This document shows positions 1 to 10,984 of a stretch of 64,000 nt of DNA, piece by piece. A program made the translations under genes and the position numbers. Where the stretch lies: the NCBI RefSeq assembly GCF_000003815.2, contig NC_049988.1:14705734-14769733 (forward strand), written 5' to 3'. Below the pieces are notes generated by a model. The model was not told where the DNA came from, made no database searches, and saw nothing but the letters and a program-made list of their open reading frames with translations. Source of the DNA: Branchiostoma floridae. Its lineage: Eukaryota > Chordata > Leptocardii > Amphioxiformes > Branchiostomatidae. The stretch's first letter is position 1; the number at the start of each line of letters is the position of its first letter.

Positions 1-262
1 ATCTTGAGTCAGAGTAGTTACTCCTCCTCCCCAATGTATCTATCGAAGACAACAGCTGGGCTTCATCGATACCGTCGACCAAACAACTACAGACTCAGGC
101 TTTAGTTGAAGGTTAACCACGAAAACAAGAAGAAAACCAAATATAGATTTACTTCTTATCCTCTTCAGAGTCTCAAAATGTGGATATTTCATCTGTCATG
201 TTCATGGAACTTCAGAAGCTTTGAAGGAGGTTACATCCATGTTTCGATCCGCAAACCCTAAT

Positions 263-462
263 CCTTAAGCCCCCTTTACAAATCAAGAATTTAGCTCGGC
301 CGAATTGTCAGCGAGCTCTCTATTACTAGGAGGTATGACACTGATGCCGTCGAAGAAACTCTGTCGTTTGTTCGTAGGCATCAGGGTCATGCCTCCTCGT
401 AATTTAGAGCTCGCTGACAACTCGGCCGAGCTAAATTCTTGATTTGTAAAGGGGGCTTTAGG
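263..462. repeat. Foldback (MITE-like) inverted repeat
   Basis: Two arms of about 86 bp (263-348 and 377-462) are near-perfect reverse complements around a 28 bp loop. The arms contain the shared string AAATCAAGAATTTAGCTCGG and differ at only a few positions. It sits directly beside the first copy of the receptor-tail repeat, as if inserted there. The apparent small open frame across it on the minus strand is a by-product of the symmetry. Confidence 0.85.
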
Positions 463-960
463 ACTCCATGCGTTCACGGCTCCGACGGAGAGACGCTTCA
501 CACTGTGGCCAGTCGAGTGTGGAACAGACCTCTAACTGTAAGACAAAAGTTCTAATTGTCACGTAATACTAATACTGGCTGTTACACATGCACCTGTTAT
601 GTCCTAGATTTAAACAGACAGTTTTCTAAGGGGTCCATGCGTTCACGGCGTGGCCGACGAGACAAAGTTCCATTGGTCACGTACGTAATGCTACATGTAG
701 AGCTGGTTGTGACACGTGTTCCTTTTATGTCCGAGATATGAACAGACAGTTTTTAAGAGCTCCATGCGTTCATGGCTCCGCCGACGGAGAGACGTTTCAT
801 ACTGTGGCCTGTAGACAGACATCTTACTGTAAGACGAAAGTTCCAATCGTCACGTAAAACATGTACTAGTGCTGGTTGTTACACTGTTTTCTAATGGCTC
901 CATGCGTTCGCGTCACGGCCGACGAACAGGCGTTTGACATTGCGGCGAACTTCCTCCAGC
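463..960. repeat. Degenerate tandem copies of the receptor 3' end
   Basis: The string CTCCATGCGTTC(A/G)CGG recurs near 464, 630, 761 and 898, each time followed by a diverged version of the same 130-165 bp (GACGGAGAGACG..., ...CTGTAAGACRAAAGTTC..., AACAGACAGTTTTCTAAGG). The fourth copy is the end of the receptor coding region on the minus strand. The first three therefore look like duplicated receptor tails plus 3' flank. On the minus strand the first copy still encodes KRLSVGAVNAWS, against KRLFVGRDANAWSH in the gene. Confidence 0.75.
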
Positions 961-2086
961 CGGAAGCCGTAGATGATGGGGTTAACCGCGGAGTTCAGGA
1001 GAATAAATCCTAGCGTCGCTGGAATCTTGGTACTACAATCTTCTCTGCAGGTCACCTCGTTGGCCACTACCGCGCACCAAGGCAACCACCCCACTAGAAA
1101 CACGACGGTGATGATGAGCACGGTGATGGCTGATTTTCTGCTGGTGGTAGGCTGGACCTGCACCGCGGCTTCCCGCCGCCTGATGTCGCTAACCTGTCGC
1201 CACAGGCAGCGGAACACGCCCAGGTGAAGAACATGATCGCCGCCATCGGGATGAAGACGAGAATCAGGATGAGGATCATGTAGCTTTGTGGGGTGCCTCC
1301 GCCAGCCTGGGAACACCCTACCTGGGACGGGAACGCACAGCTCCAGCCAAACACCGGCAGTAGTGCCAGGATACTACTCCACATCCAGACCACGATGATG
1401 ACGACCTTACATCTATCGTTGGTGACCCTGTTCTCGTAAGTCATACCGTGGACGATGAACCAGTAGCGCTCGGCCGTTAGCGCCAGCAGACTATATGCCG
1501 AGGACAGCGCGGAAAGGAGGAAAGATGTGGCGAGGAAACGGTGCAAAGCCGTGGGAGGAGGGTTTCGAGATCCCGCGTAAACGTAGGCGGTGATACACGA
1601 GCAGAGGGAGCTAATCCCAGCCACGATGTCGCTTGCCGCCATGTTGGCCATCAGGATGTAGACCGGCTTGTGCAGCGCCTCGTACTTGATGATGGCCGCT
1701 AAGGGTAGGCTGTTCGCCACGACAGACCACAAAGACAATCCGCTGCAAATGTGAAACATCCAGAGGTACCGATTGTCACTCCCCAAATGGTAGAGGAATT
1801 TTTCAATCAAATGGGAAGATACTTTTTCAATCTTATCTTCAAAACATCCTAGTATGGTTGAATTGGCGTTTTCTTCTACATGAGAAATATTGTTAGCGCC
1901 AAGTGAACTGCAGTTCTTTGATATATCCTCCAAAGTTTTTACACCGTCCGTACTGTTGCTGCGTCCTGTTGTAAAGTTTAGATCGTGTTGAGGTGCTGAA
2001 ATCGTACTAAAGCCGTAGCTAGCTAAAATGACAAGCGTCAGAGCCGTCTTAACGTTCAGTCGTCTCGACATCATCCAGCGATTCAC
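891..2086 (-). CDS. Rhodopsin-class GPCR with one internal frameshift
   Basis: A single-exon seven-helix receptor read in two minus-strand frames. The first frame (2086 to about 1220) has a signal-peptide-like start, an N-glycosylation-rich N terminus of about 100 residues, TM1, TM2 with MANMAASD (Asp153), TM3 with ERY at 206-208, TM4 ending in GWSC and TM5. The second frame (to the stop at 891-893) carries TM6 (VGWLPWC) and TM7 with NPIIY, then a basic tail. The switch lies around 1215-1222, where one extra base would restore the frame, so this is a 1-nt deletion, a sequencing error or an early pseudogene. The MANMAASD and GWSC features resemble the lysophospholipid/melanocortin/cannabinoid cluster. 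The ligand cannot be told. If the frame were intact the protein would be about 397 aa. Confidence 0.72.
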
Positions 2087-3875
2087 TGTTTCAATCGTAA
2101 TGAAGGCAATGACGATCTGTCACTTAACGTATCAATAAACTACACGAAATGGCTTAATCGCCGCTCAATTTGCTAAAAACCAAAATCGCATCTCACCGAA
2201 TACCGTTTGGATGTCCCCGAAGCAAAATCAAAAGACCTTGTTTACGTAGAACGACGTCACTTGTTCCCGAAAGAACAGCCTCTCCGCCCACATTGTCAAC
2301 AGCCCCTCACTGGACACATTCAAGAGAGGTTGCTGCCATCGCACACGTAGTCCAGCCAGACTTTGTGCCTCCTCCGTCTGCGTGATATTCTTACCAAGAA
2401 GGTTGCAGATTATGGACCAGATCGAACTAGAACTTATGATGCCCAAGCTAAGATATCAAGTTGTTTACGTAGACCGTCGCCTGCAATGCCCAACCCTTGA
2501 ATGATATCAAGTTTTGAATGCAGCAAATGTCTATTCAAAGTTTGCGTGTTGATTCGTTACTTGTCATAATCTCAGTTTTAGCCAGGTGCAGGAAAGACGT
2601 AATATAGCTCAACTTCCGAGCTCAAGTTGTCAATAGAAACCAAATCCCTAAAATTCCCAAGCAGATGTTTGGATTAAAAATCGCATTGTTGGTTTGTTCC
2701 GCTCCTCTGAAACGCGAACATTCCTACGTTTATAATATAATTTTCCATCCCAACATTGTCGGCGTTATTTTCAAAGGCTAAAATGTTAGTGAAAAATGTA
2801 AATTAAAGGTACTACAAAATTTGACGTTGGGGACACACATGTCTTCTCACTGTTAACTAGGCTAAACTGTAATTTGTAACAGGAATTTCATTGCTAAGGT
2901 AACCAAGACGCGGAAGCTACATGATTTTATACAAGTGACAATTGCAGTGGTATTTGCTATAGGTCGTCGTACAATTTTGATTTCGTCTACTAGGATTTTC
3001 AAGCAGACTGTGACGAAACAACCACCGACAACGATTTAAGACAGCCATTGGCCATAACAAAAAAGCTGAATCTTGCACACCATATGCGCGTCCATCCCTA
3101 GAATGCAACCAGTTTGCGATCCTATCCAACGACGGTCACACGCGGACACATGTTACTTGGCTCTTACCTAGAGAAAGAACGTGCGTTTAGTGCTGACAAA
3201 TTCATTTTACTAATGTGCTTTGATCGCACTACATTATATAAATATGTTTCAAGTTATATTTTTAACATTACTAAGAAACGAGAAGAAGTCGAACAAATGT
3301 ATCAGAGTAGTTTTAGAACCATGTGTTAGATGTTTTAATAGTCCTAGAAACCATCTCAATGTCATCATGTGTATCTTGTAGTATATGCCTGATATTGCAT
3401 TGTACGTTAAAATCCCATGTTGATCTTGTGCACTCAAAATATTTCCGCAGACACTTTTCACCTGCTCATAGTCGGACTCTAACGCTTACGTCTCTTCCGT
3501 AGGTCTATATCTCTTTGATGATAAATGCATAATTTAAGTACCATTGAGAGAGTATGGATTTCACTTGGAAACTGGCGCTACGTGAACCTTTTGATTCCCA
3601 AAGCTAGCTAGCTAAACTGGAAAGGACAGACGTTAACACAAATAACAGATGATGTGTTAATACTGATGAGATGAGATATTTAAAGGTAGTTTTAGAAATT
3701 TGAAGAATATGCATGATTCGTATCGTCTACTAGGCTCCACAAGTCACCGGAAAAACAGTAGAACTTGGCCAAAGATATCTTTATTGACACAACAAAAATA
3801 CAGCGACTTTCGCAAATGAACTACATGCCTAGTTTATGTTTAGACTACATACAGTAACAACAGCAAAACGACTAG
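2087..3875. other. Intergenic, no gene seen
   Basis: AT-rich sequence upstream of the minus-strand receptor. It should hold the receptor promoter, but I see no clear core motif. Only short open frames without domain features occur. The stretch ends at an assembly gap. Confidence 0.6.
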
Positions 3876-3975
3876 NNNNNNNNNNNNNNNNNNNNNNNNN
3901 NNNNNNNNNNNNNNNNNNNNNNNNNNNNNNNNNNNNNNNNNNNNNNNNNNNNNNNNNNNNNNNNNNNNNNNNNNN
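3876..3975. other. Assembly gap (100 N)
   Basis: Exactly 100 N, the usual placeholder for a gap of unknown length. It abuts the zinc-finger fragment at 3976, so that gene is cut by the gap. Confidence 0.98.
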
Positions 3976-4347
3976 GTCGCATTGAACTGTCTGCTGCACT
4001 CACACTTGCAGGCTGTGAGTCCGCAGGTGTTCCTTCAGCGTATCCAACCTACTGAACTGCTTGTTGCACTCCTCACACCTGTAGAGCTTCTCTCCTGTGT
4101 GTGTTCGCACGTGAGCTTTGAGGTTGCTTGAATCGCTAAACTGCTTGCTGCACTCCTGACAACTGTAAGGTTTCTCCCCTGTGTGAGTGCGCATGTGTTT
4201 CTTCAGATTACCTGGCCCAGTGAACCGCTTGTTGCACTTCTCACATCTGTAAGGTTTCTCTCCTGTGTGCGTACGCATATGGCCCTTCAATTGGCCCAAG
4301 TGTCGGAACTGCTTGCTGCACTCTCCACACATGTATGGCTTCTCCGT
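3976..4347 (-). pseudogene. C2H2 zinc-finger fragment, inverted and broken
   Basis: Read on the minus strand from about 4347, this encodes four complete C2H2 fingers (CGEC..., CEKC..., CQEC..., CEEC...) joined by TGEKPY linkers. In the next finger the linker is deleted and the frame shifts, so the main frame ends at 4000 (HSLQV then stop). CKCECSRQFNA is still readable in the neighbouring frame up to the gap. At its 5' end the reading starts inside a linker (TEKPYMC, lacking the Gly) and meets, head to head, the plus-strand finger array that starts at 4347. It is either half of one gene flipped by an inversion or misassembly, or a separate decayed gene. Confidence 0.8.
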
Positions 4348-4910
4348 TTAATCAGCTGGTTCATCTGAAGAGGCACATGGTCACTCACACTGGAGAGAAG
4401 CCCTATAAATGTGGGGAATGCAGCAAGCGGTTTGGTGATCGTAGTGATTTGAGGAAACACATGCGAATCCACGCAGGGGTGAAACCTCATAGATGTGAGG
4501 AGTGCGGCAAGCAGTTTAGTTTCCCGGGTGATCTGAAGAAACACATGCGCACCCACACCGGTGAGAAGCCTTACAGATGTGAGGAGTGCAACAAACAATT
4601 CGGTGATCTGCGTAATCTGAAGAAACATATGCGTACCCACACTGGGGAGAAACCGTACAGATGTGAGGAGTGCAGCAAGCAGTTCAGTCAGCTGGGTCAT
4701 CTTAAAAAACACATGCGCTGCCACACCGGGGAGAAACCCTATAGATGTGAGGAGTGCAGCAAACAGTTCACTACATTGAGTAGTTTGAAGAGACACATCC
4801 GGACTCATACTGGAGAAACTCCCTACATTTGTACAGATTGCAACAAGCAGTTCAGCAGACAAGATCTTCTAAAGAGTCACATGATGACACATACAGAACA
4901 AGAAGCATAA
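4335..4910 (+). CDS. C2H2 zinc-finger protein, 5'-truncated
   Basis: One open exon of 191 codons. It begins mid-finger (FNQLVHLKRHMVTH) and continues with six complete C2H2 fingers of the CxxC-x12-HxxxH type with TGEKPY(R/K)C linkers. The ATG at 4335 lies in sequence shared with the inverted neighbour and is probably not the native start; the true 5' part is missing or inverted. After the stop, 4914-4968 still spells a decayed finger-like tail (KKCEEFGNLFKSHVKTHLS) in another frame, suggesting a frameshift near the end. Such fingers bind DNA in the nucleus; no KRAB, SCAN or BTB domain is present. The family is certain; the target and the intactness of the gene are not. Confidence 0.75.
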   Translation: MASPFNQLVHLKRHMVTHTGEKPYKCGECSKRFGDRSDLRKHMRIHAGVKPHRCEECGKQFSFPGDLKKHMRTHTGEKPYRCEECNKQFGDLRNLKKHMRTHTGEKPYRCEECSKQFSQLGHLKKHMRCHTGEKPYRCEECSKQFTTLSSLKRHIRTHTGETPYICTDCNKQFSRQDLLKSHMMTHTEQEA

Positions 4911-6073
4911 GAAGTGTGAAGAGTTTGGCAACCTGTTCAAGAGCCACGTGAAAACTCACCTGTCATAGCTTGGCCAACAGAGAATGAGAAAAAAATCTAG
5001 ACCCACCTGCTAACTGATTAGTCAGATTTGAATTTAAAACACATTCTGGTCTTCAATAAGTAAATAGTTTCATTTGAATGATACACTGACTACATTAACG
5101 TCAACCTTTTAGGGTTGATTTTAAATAGTAATAAATATGTTGACTGCATATTATGCAGTCAACATATTCTTTTGACATGTTAACATTCTCTTTTATGGCT
5201 TGGTCGTAGCTTTTTGTTAGTGAAACCATTACGATGTTGTTGGTTGATTGTACCATTGTTGTTAAAGGGAATTGGAGTGTTTGACTGAAATTCCTGTTAT
5301 ATAGTAATGTCACTTGTACTTTTATGCTTGGTACTTAGATTCCTAGTCGGTTCGGTATCATACTGAAATACTGTCGAGGACCGCCCAGTGTACTGTACAG
5401 GGAGCAGGCTTAAATTAGAGCCTGTTCTCAAAGTGAGGGAAACCATTGTTGCCTCACTTACTTTAAATGTTACAGTTCAAGAAAATCATCACCAGTGTTT
5501 TTGTTTTTTTAATACATGACAGAGTTCGTAAGCACCTTCTTAGTTTAGTTCTGCTGATTATAACATGTATGTACTGGTTAGAAGCATATCATCGGAATGT
5601 TGGGAGAAGTATTTTTCAGGGCTAATTTTAAGATGTTTTACTACTGTTTATGACATTATGTAGATAGAAGTGTTTTTATACTTCATAAATGTTTGATTCT
5701 TTTGTTTCCATTGTTCAAGTCAATGTTGAAGAAATAAAACTGTTGATGAAAATCGTGTCGTTGAAGAAATGTATGAGATGTTGCTGAAACATTAACATCT
5801 TTCAACAAAAAATACCGAGATCTAGAGTCTGGTAACTACTGGCGATGGTTAGGGAGTTGTGACACGTTTTTGTGCTATACACTTGTTTATGGATTGCCAA
5901 AGAATTTCCGTGATGATCAAAGGCGGGGATAGGTATGTCTTAGGAACTGACTACGACAGTTTTCTTCAGCCCTTCAGTTAACTCAATTTGCCGTTGCAAC
6001 CTCATTTTACACCTCTAACGCTCACGATAGGTCAACATTATGATGACCAGTGAAGTTGGTTCTCTCCGTTTGT
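4911..6073. other. 3' UTR and intergenic
   Basis: The first part is the likely 3' UTR of the zinc-finger gene (decayed finger at 4914-4968, then AT-rich sequence to the AATAAA at 5733). A small perfect inverted repeat, AATATGTTGACTGCATA / TATGCAGTCAACATATT, lies at about 5134-5168. No gene is seen beyond that. Confidence 0.5.
5733..5738 (+). terminator. Poly(A) signal AATAAA
   Basis: A canonical hexamer about 820 bp downstream of the zinc-finger stop, followed by a T/G-rich stretch. It is the likely 3' end of the 4335-4910 gene. Confidence 0.45.
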
Positions 6074-6413
6074 TGTAACAGTGGGGGTTTAAGTAGCGCT
6101 AACTGACCATGCCAAACGCCTGTCAGGCTTTTGGGAAAATCGGTTACGCTGGTAGGGTCGTGATATAACGGCCAGGGTTCAATTCCCGGGAGTCAGGATA
6201 TTTGTATATATGGTTTCTTTCTGTTCTACTCGCCCCTCTTGTCGTTTCACTGGTTACCATGCCGACCCTGTGGTTAACAGGCTGGAGATGTGCCTGCCCA
6301 CAGGGATATCGGACTCGGAGATTCGAGGACGAATCTTGAAAAGAAAAGGGGGAATAGTGTAACAGTGGGGATTCAAGTGGCGCTAACTGACCATGCCAAC
6401 CCCCAGTGTTACA
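6074..6413 (+). mobile_element. TRIM-like miniature LTR element
   Basis: The element begins TGTAACAGTGGGG and ends CCCCAGTGTTACA, with TG...CA termini. It is flanked on both sides by the 4-bp duplication TTGT (6070-6073 and 6414-6417). About 45 bp at the 5' end (6074-6118) recur as a direct repeat at 6358-6404. A purine-rich tract (AAAAGAAAAGGGGGAATAG) lies immediately before the second repeat, where an LTR element has its polypurine tract. A B-box-like GGTTCAATTCC lies inside (about 6176). No coding capacity. A tRNA-derived SINE is the alternative. Confidence 0.6.
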
Positions 6414-6597
6414 TTGTTAGGAGGACTTAGGACAATGTACTATTGATATCGCACATATAAATCGCGAAGGAGAATAACAAGTTGAGAGCTGAAAACAGTC
6501 ATTGGTTCATGGTAACTGGCTAGTATGTAGTTTTATCGTGATGTAAGTTTAGATGTTTGGGGGCATATTGCTGTAATAAGGGATATACAACGGTCCA

Positions 6598-6817
6598 ATG
6601 GCGGACATCTTCAGATTCTTATGCGGTCATCAGGTACGCTCATTTGACCTTTTCAGTGCGGCAACTTCCGGGTCATCGGCGGAGACTTCCTGTTCCCGTG
6701 TTGGAGAGAGGGGAACGAGTGTCGTCTGTGATTCGGAGTCTTCTTCAACATTTCACCGTGCATCCGTTCCTGTTTTCAGCTGTTTTACACGCCGATTGTG
6801 TGTAGAAAAACCTCCAG
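6598..6817 (+). promoter_or_regulatory. Promoter and non-coding first exon of the 22-finger ZNF gene
   Basis: The region carries ATGGCGGACATC (YY1-type), TTTGACCT (6643-6650) and the ETS-like ACTTCCGGGTCATCG (6664-6678), then a GC-richer stretch ending at a strong donor, CTCCAG|GTAAGA (exon end 6817). The matching acceptor is at 8177-8178, before the zinc-finger ATG. The same TTTGACCT plus ACTTCCGGGTCATCG arrangement recurs upstream of the 18-finger gene, which supports a real promoter. The start site itself is inferred. Confidence 0.6.
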
Positions 6818-7089
6818 GTAAGATCTACTGATGAATAGTTGCTCCAAGAAGTTAAGAAATTACGAAAATCGAGGAATAGACAACAGCACGTAACGGACTG
6901 TACTACTGCCTCAGACCGAGGGGCCAATTTGCATATGCATGAGTACATGTGTCTGCTTTAATGGAGAACTGATGAATTTGAAAGGTCTCTTTTGCGTAGA
7001 ATGTCATTGGGGAGCACGTCGTGGCATAGCCAAACTATATAGTCAGTATATGACATTGTACAGAAGCAGGGATAATAAGCCCAATTTTT

Positions 7090-7440
7090 TTAATAGGGAA
7101 ACACACTCACACACAAACGATACGAGTCTACCCTGGGAAAACGCAAAGTGACTCCTAACGAGGCACGCAAAGTTTACCGATCCCTACAACACGCACGCAC
7201 GGGACACCCGCCGCCTAACACCCGCCGGCCCTCGAACCAGCTGGCCCCTACTAACATGAGCCTCTTTCGAGAAGCGAGCGATGTTGGGGACCGGCGTAAG
7301 TGGGGCCAGCTGGTAGTGGGGTGGGTGCATAGAGGCGGGAGGGCGCGCGTTAGGCAGGGGATCGGTAACTCTTATTTGCGAAGCTTCTCGAGCAGGTTTC
7401 CCAGGGTAATACGAGTCATCAGCGACAAAAATTTCCCCCG
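7090..7440. repeat. Foldback element in the ZNF intron
   Basis: The left half (ACGAGTCTACCCTGGGAAA, GTTTACCGATCCCTACAAC, ACCAGCTGGCCCC) is mirrored by the right half (GGGGCCAGCTGGTAG, GGGGATCGGTAAC, TTTCCCAGGGTAATACGAGT). This gives arms of about 150 bp that pair imperfectly around 7270. GC-rich against its AT-rich surroundings; no transposase. The two overlapping open frames here reflect the inverted symmetry. Confidence 0.7.
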
Positions 7441-8195
7441 TTGGCCCCAGAACAATGCCTGCCCACGCTAGGGTATGGCGACACTCACATCTGATTTGCA
7501 TCATAGTTCACAGCGGAATGCGACCAGGGGACGTTTCACTAATTTTGCTTTTGTTTTGGTGATATATCGAGACCACCCAAAGACGTGTTCTGATTATGTT
7601 TAAATTGTTGATATGAAAACAGATGAAAAGTATTCTCCTGGGGCCCAGGGTCCAATGTACATATTACTGTATCACTGAGAGTCTGAGACCTCTGCTCTAG
7701 AAAAAAAATCAGAGATTAGAGGAGTACATTGTATACTTACAGTAATTTGAGACATCAGATAGCCATTAAATTAATAGTACATAGTCTGGCTACTCAGAAG
7801 TAAGGCATTGTTGCAATTATACAATCAACAACAAACGTTGCGGCTATCAACAGCAAAATATTTCCCCCTTGCACCAAAATACTGCTCGCACATCTGGTTT
7901 CTATCATCTGACATCACTCAGACTAGATAAATATGATTTGGGGACAGCTTGCTAACTTTTGCACTTACACTTTCCATGTATTGAAACACTGCTAGTAATC
8001 ATACAAGGATATTGGGAGTTATTTTCATTCAACTTTCTGATTTGAAACTAAAGAGAAAAGTCCAATACAAATTGAAAGACCAATTTTCAGATTGTCTTCC
8101 CCTACCATGTGTTGTCTGCTTAGATGACCATTACTAACAACGTGGATATCATCATTACACTTTTTTGTCAATTTACAGGGCCTGATTTTTGCAGT

Positions 8196-10088
8196 ATGGC
8201 ATCGACAAGCAACAGCGATGATGACCGCAGCAAAAGTTTAAGATGGAAGTTTACCTGTACAGAGTGCAGCCAACCGTTTAGTCGACGGGATCATCTAAAA
8301 CTGCACATGCGAACTCACACAGGTGAGAAACCCTACAGGTGTGAGGAGTGCAGCAAGCAGTTTACAGCTCTGAGTAGTTTAAAGACTCACATGCGCTCTC
8401 ATACAGGGGAGAAACCCTACAAGTGTGAGGAGTGTAGCAGGCAGTTCAGTCGACTGGATCGTCTGAAGATCCACATGCGCACTCACACAGGTGAGAAACC
8501 ATACAGGTGTGAGGAGTGCAGCAAGCAGTTTACATCTCTGAGTAATTGGAAGACTCACATGCGCTCTCATACAGGGGAGAAACCCTACGCATGTGAGGAG
8601 TGTAGCAGGCAGTTCAGTGTGCTGTGTAGTCTGGAGTATCATATGCGCACTCATACAGGGGAGAAACCCTTTAGCTGTGAGGAGTGCAGCAAACAGTTTA
8701 CAACTTTGAGTAATTTGAAGACTCACATGCGCACTCACACTGGGAAGAAACCCTATTGTTGTGAGGAGTGTAGCAAGCAGTTCAGTCAGCCGGGTAGTCT
8801 AAAGATCCACATGCGTACTCACACAGGGGAGAAAGCCTATAGCTGTGAGGAGTGTAGCAGGCAGTTCAGCACGCTGGGTAACTTAGAGAGTCACATGCGG
8901 ACCCACACTGGGGAGAAACCGTACAAGTGTGAGGAATGCGGCAGGCAGTTTGGTCAACATGCTGGTCTGAAGAGGCACATTCGTACCCATACAGGGGACA
9001 AACCCTACATGTGTGAGGAGTGCAACAAGCATTTCAGCGATCAAGGTGATTTGAAGAAACACATGCGGACTCACACTGGGGAGAAACCGTACAAGTGTGA
9101 GGAGTGCAACAGGCAGTACAGTAAGCCAGGTTCTTTGAAGAATCACATGCGAACTCACACAGGGGAGAAGCCCTACGTGTGCGAGAAATGCAACAAGCAG
9201 TTTAGAGATAAAAGTTACTTGAAGAAACACATGCGCACTCACACCAGTGAGAAACTCTACAAGTGTAAGGTGTGCAGCAAGGGTTTCAATTATACTGGTG
9301 ATTTGAAGAAACACATGCGTACTCACACGGGGGAGAAACCCTACAAGTGTGAGGAGTGCAGCAAACAGTTTAGTACACTGGGTCAACTGAAGAGCCACAT
9401 GCGCACTCACACAGGAGAAAAGCCTTGCAAGTGCGAGAGGTGCGGCAAGCAGTTCAGAGATAATGGTGATTTAAAGAAACACATGCGCATTCACACCGGT
9501 GAAAAACCCTACAAGTGTGATGAGTGCGGCAAGCAGTTTAGTTGGTCGCTTTGTCTAAAGAGCCACATCCGGACTCATACGGGCGAAAAACCCTACAAGT
9601 GTACGGAGTGTAGCAGCCAGTTTATTCAGATGAGTCACTTGAAGGTACATATGCGTACTCATACAGGGGAGAAACCGTACAAGTGTGAGGAGTGCAGCGG
9701 GCAGTTTAGTAATCTGAGTAGTCTGAAAACCCACATGCATACTCACACAGGGGAGAAACCCTACAAGTGTGAGGAGTGCAGCGGGCAGTTTAGTAATCTG
9801 AGTAGTCTGAAAACCCACATGCGTACTCACACAGGGGAGAAACCCTACAAGTGTGAGGAATGCAGCAGGCAATTCAGTCAGCTGGGTCATTTAAAGATCC
9901 ACATGCGTACTCACACAGGTGAGAAACCCTACCATTGTGAGGAGTGCAGCAAGCAGTTCAGTGAGCTGGGTCATCTGAAGACTCACATGCGTACTCACAC
10001 AGGTGAGAAACCTCACAAGTGCGAAGAATGTGGCAAGTCCTTTAGACACCTTGTCAGTTTGAAGACACACAGGCAAAAGGAACATTGA
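8196..10088 (+). CDS. C2H2 zinc-finger protein with 22 fingers
   Basis: A single coding exon of 630 codons. The 3' splice site (TTTACAG, ending 8178) lies just upstream, so the ATG at 8196 ([14 protein letters not shown]) is the likely start; the in-frame ATG at 8124 would be intronic. After a short acidic/serine-rich lead come 22 C2H2 fingers with TGEKPY linkers. The last ends in HRQKEH, a spaced variant. Fingers 18 and 19 (about 9680-9848) are almost identical at the DNA level, a recent 84-bp duplication. No KRAB, SCAN or BTB domain. Poly-zinc-finger proteins of this type bind DNA and often act as repressors; the target cannot be predicted here. Its closest relative in the window is the 18-finger gene, which shares the final finger ([12 protein letters not shown]) and the promoter layout. 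Confidence 0.93.
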   Translation: MASTSNSDDDRSKSLRWKFTCTECSQPFSRRDHLKLHMRTHTGEKPYRCEECSKQFTALSSLKTHMRSHTGEKPYKCEECSRQFSRLDRLKIHMRTHTGEKPYRCEECSKQFTSLSNWKTHMRSHTGEKPYACEECSRQFSVLCSLEYHMRTHTGEKPFSCEECSKQFTTLSNLKTHMRTHTGKKPYCCEECSKQFSQPGSLKIHMRTHTGEKAYSCEECSRQFSTLGNLESHMRTHTGEKPYKCEECGRQFGQHAGLKRHIRTHTGDKPYMCEECNKHFSDQGDLKKHMRTHTGEKPYKCEECNRQYSKPGSLKNHMRTHTGEKPYVCEKCNKQFRDKSYLKKHMRTHTSEKLYKCKVCSKGFNYTGDLKKHMRTHTGEKPYKCEECSKQFSTLGQLKSHMRTHTGEKPCKCERCGKQFRDNGDLKKHMRIHTGEKPYKCDECGKQFSWSLCLKSHIRTHTGEKPYKCTECSSQFIQMSHLKVHMRTHTGEKPYKCEECSGQFSNLSSLKTHMHTHTGEKPYKCEECSGQFSNLSSLKTHMRTHTGEKPYKCEECSRQFSQLGHLKIHMRTHTGEKPYHCEECSKQFSELGHLKTHMRTHTGEKPHKCEECGKSFRHLVSLKTHRQKEH

Positions 10089-10539
10089 GGAATCGCTGAA
10101 CAGAAATGCCAAGATCTTCCTTCACAAATGAGTTACAATTAGAATTTGGAATGAAATGTGGTTCTTTTGTTGACCTAACTCAAAACTGATGAGAGAGCAA
10201 AGCTCTTTTGTCAAGTTTAGTCAAGTGTCTACGTTAGTGACATCTATTTCACCCTCTTCAGTAACATGTTATAATGTGGTCCATTTGTAATTTTGCTTAT
10301 ATTGTACAACAAAAAGTTGAGTGATGTATTGTTAGTTTTTTTAATGTAAACCTAGTCAGTTACAATGGACCTAAGCACTGGTACCAGTAGTTGGAGAGGA
10401 AGACATAAAATTAGAGCAGTCCTTTTGTTGTGAAACCCTTTATATGATTATCATACTGCCATAGTGTGGGCGGCACTGCGTGACCATATTCCCATTTGAG
10501 TCTACTCTTACCTTCTTATGTTTAAGTTTAAGAAAAGTA

Positions 10540-10545
10540 AATAAA
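10540..10545 (+). terminator. Poly(A) signal of the 22-finger gene
   Basis: AATAAA about 450 bp after the stop. A second AATAAA at 10963-10968 could serve as a distal site. Confidence 0.5.
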
Positions 10546-10984
10546 GTGTTAGCATGAAAGCTTATATATATGATATAGTGTTGTTGCTTCGTTTGTATTA
10601 CCTTGTTATTTACCTTTTTGGTAGCTAGTTCTGCATGTATGCTAACTGTTATAGAGTTTCAGCAGTTACGTAGTGATTAAACATCCATTAATTGTTGTAG
10701 ATAGAATCTTATTAATCATTTGTTATCTTATATGAAATTTGCCCTTTGTTTTTGTAGCTAGTTTGTGTGCATGACACCACATGTATGCTATTCGTTGTGG
10801 AGTTTCGATAGTTTGTAGTGCTAATGATAACAGTAGAAGATTATTATTCATTGTTATGTTGTAGGTATAATTTCATTCACGTTATTTTGCAGTTATATCA
10901 TTTACAGGTTGACTTACATATTTAGATATGGTTCTTACGTTTACTTCGCAGTTCTGTTGAGAAATAAAATGTTTTTCTCAAATC

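Noticed and set aside
6160-6190. Genuine tRNA gene
   Set aside because: A B-box-like string is present but no complete cloverleaf or A-box at the right distance; it lies inside a repeat element.
8124-8195. Upstream in-frame ATG (MTITNNVD...) as start of the 22-finger protein
   Set aside because: A 3' splice site (TTTACAG at 8178) lies between it and the fingers, and the paralog starts just after the equivalent acceptor.
8379-10112. Long minus-strand open frames (MSAHV.LQITQ-type repeats) opposite the zinc-finger exons
   Set aside because: They are the antisense of TGEKPY/CxxC repeats and mirror the 84-bp period; no independent evidence. The same applies at 4287-4862, 16680-17015 and 17685-18152.
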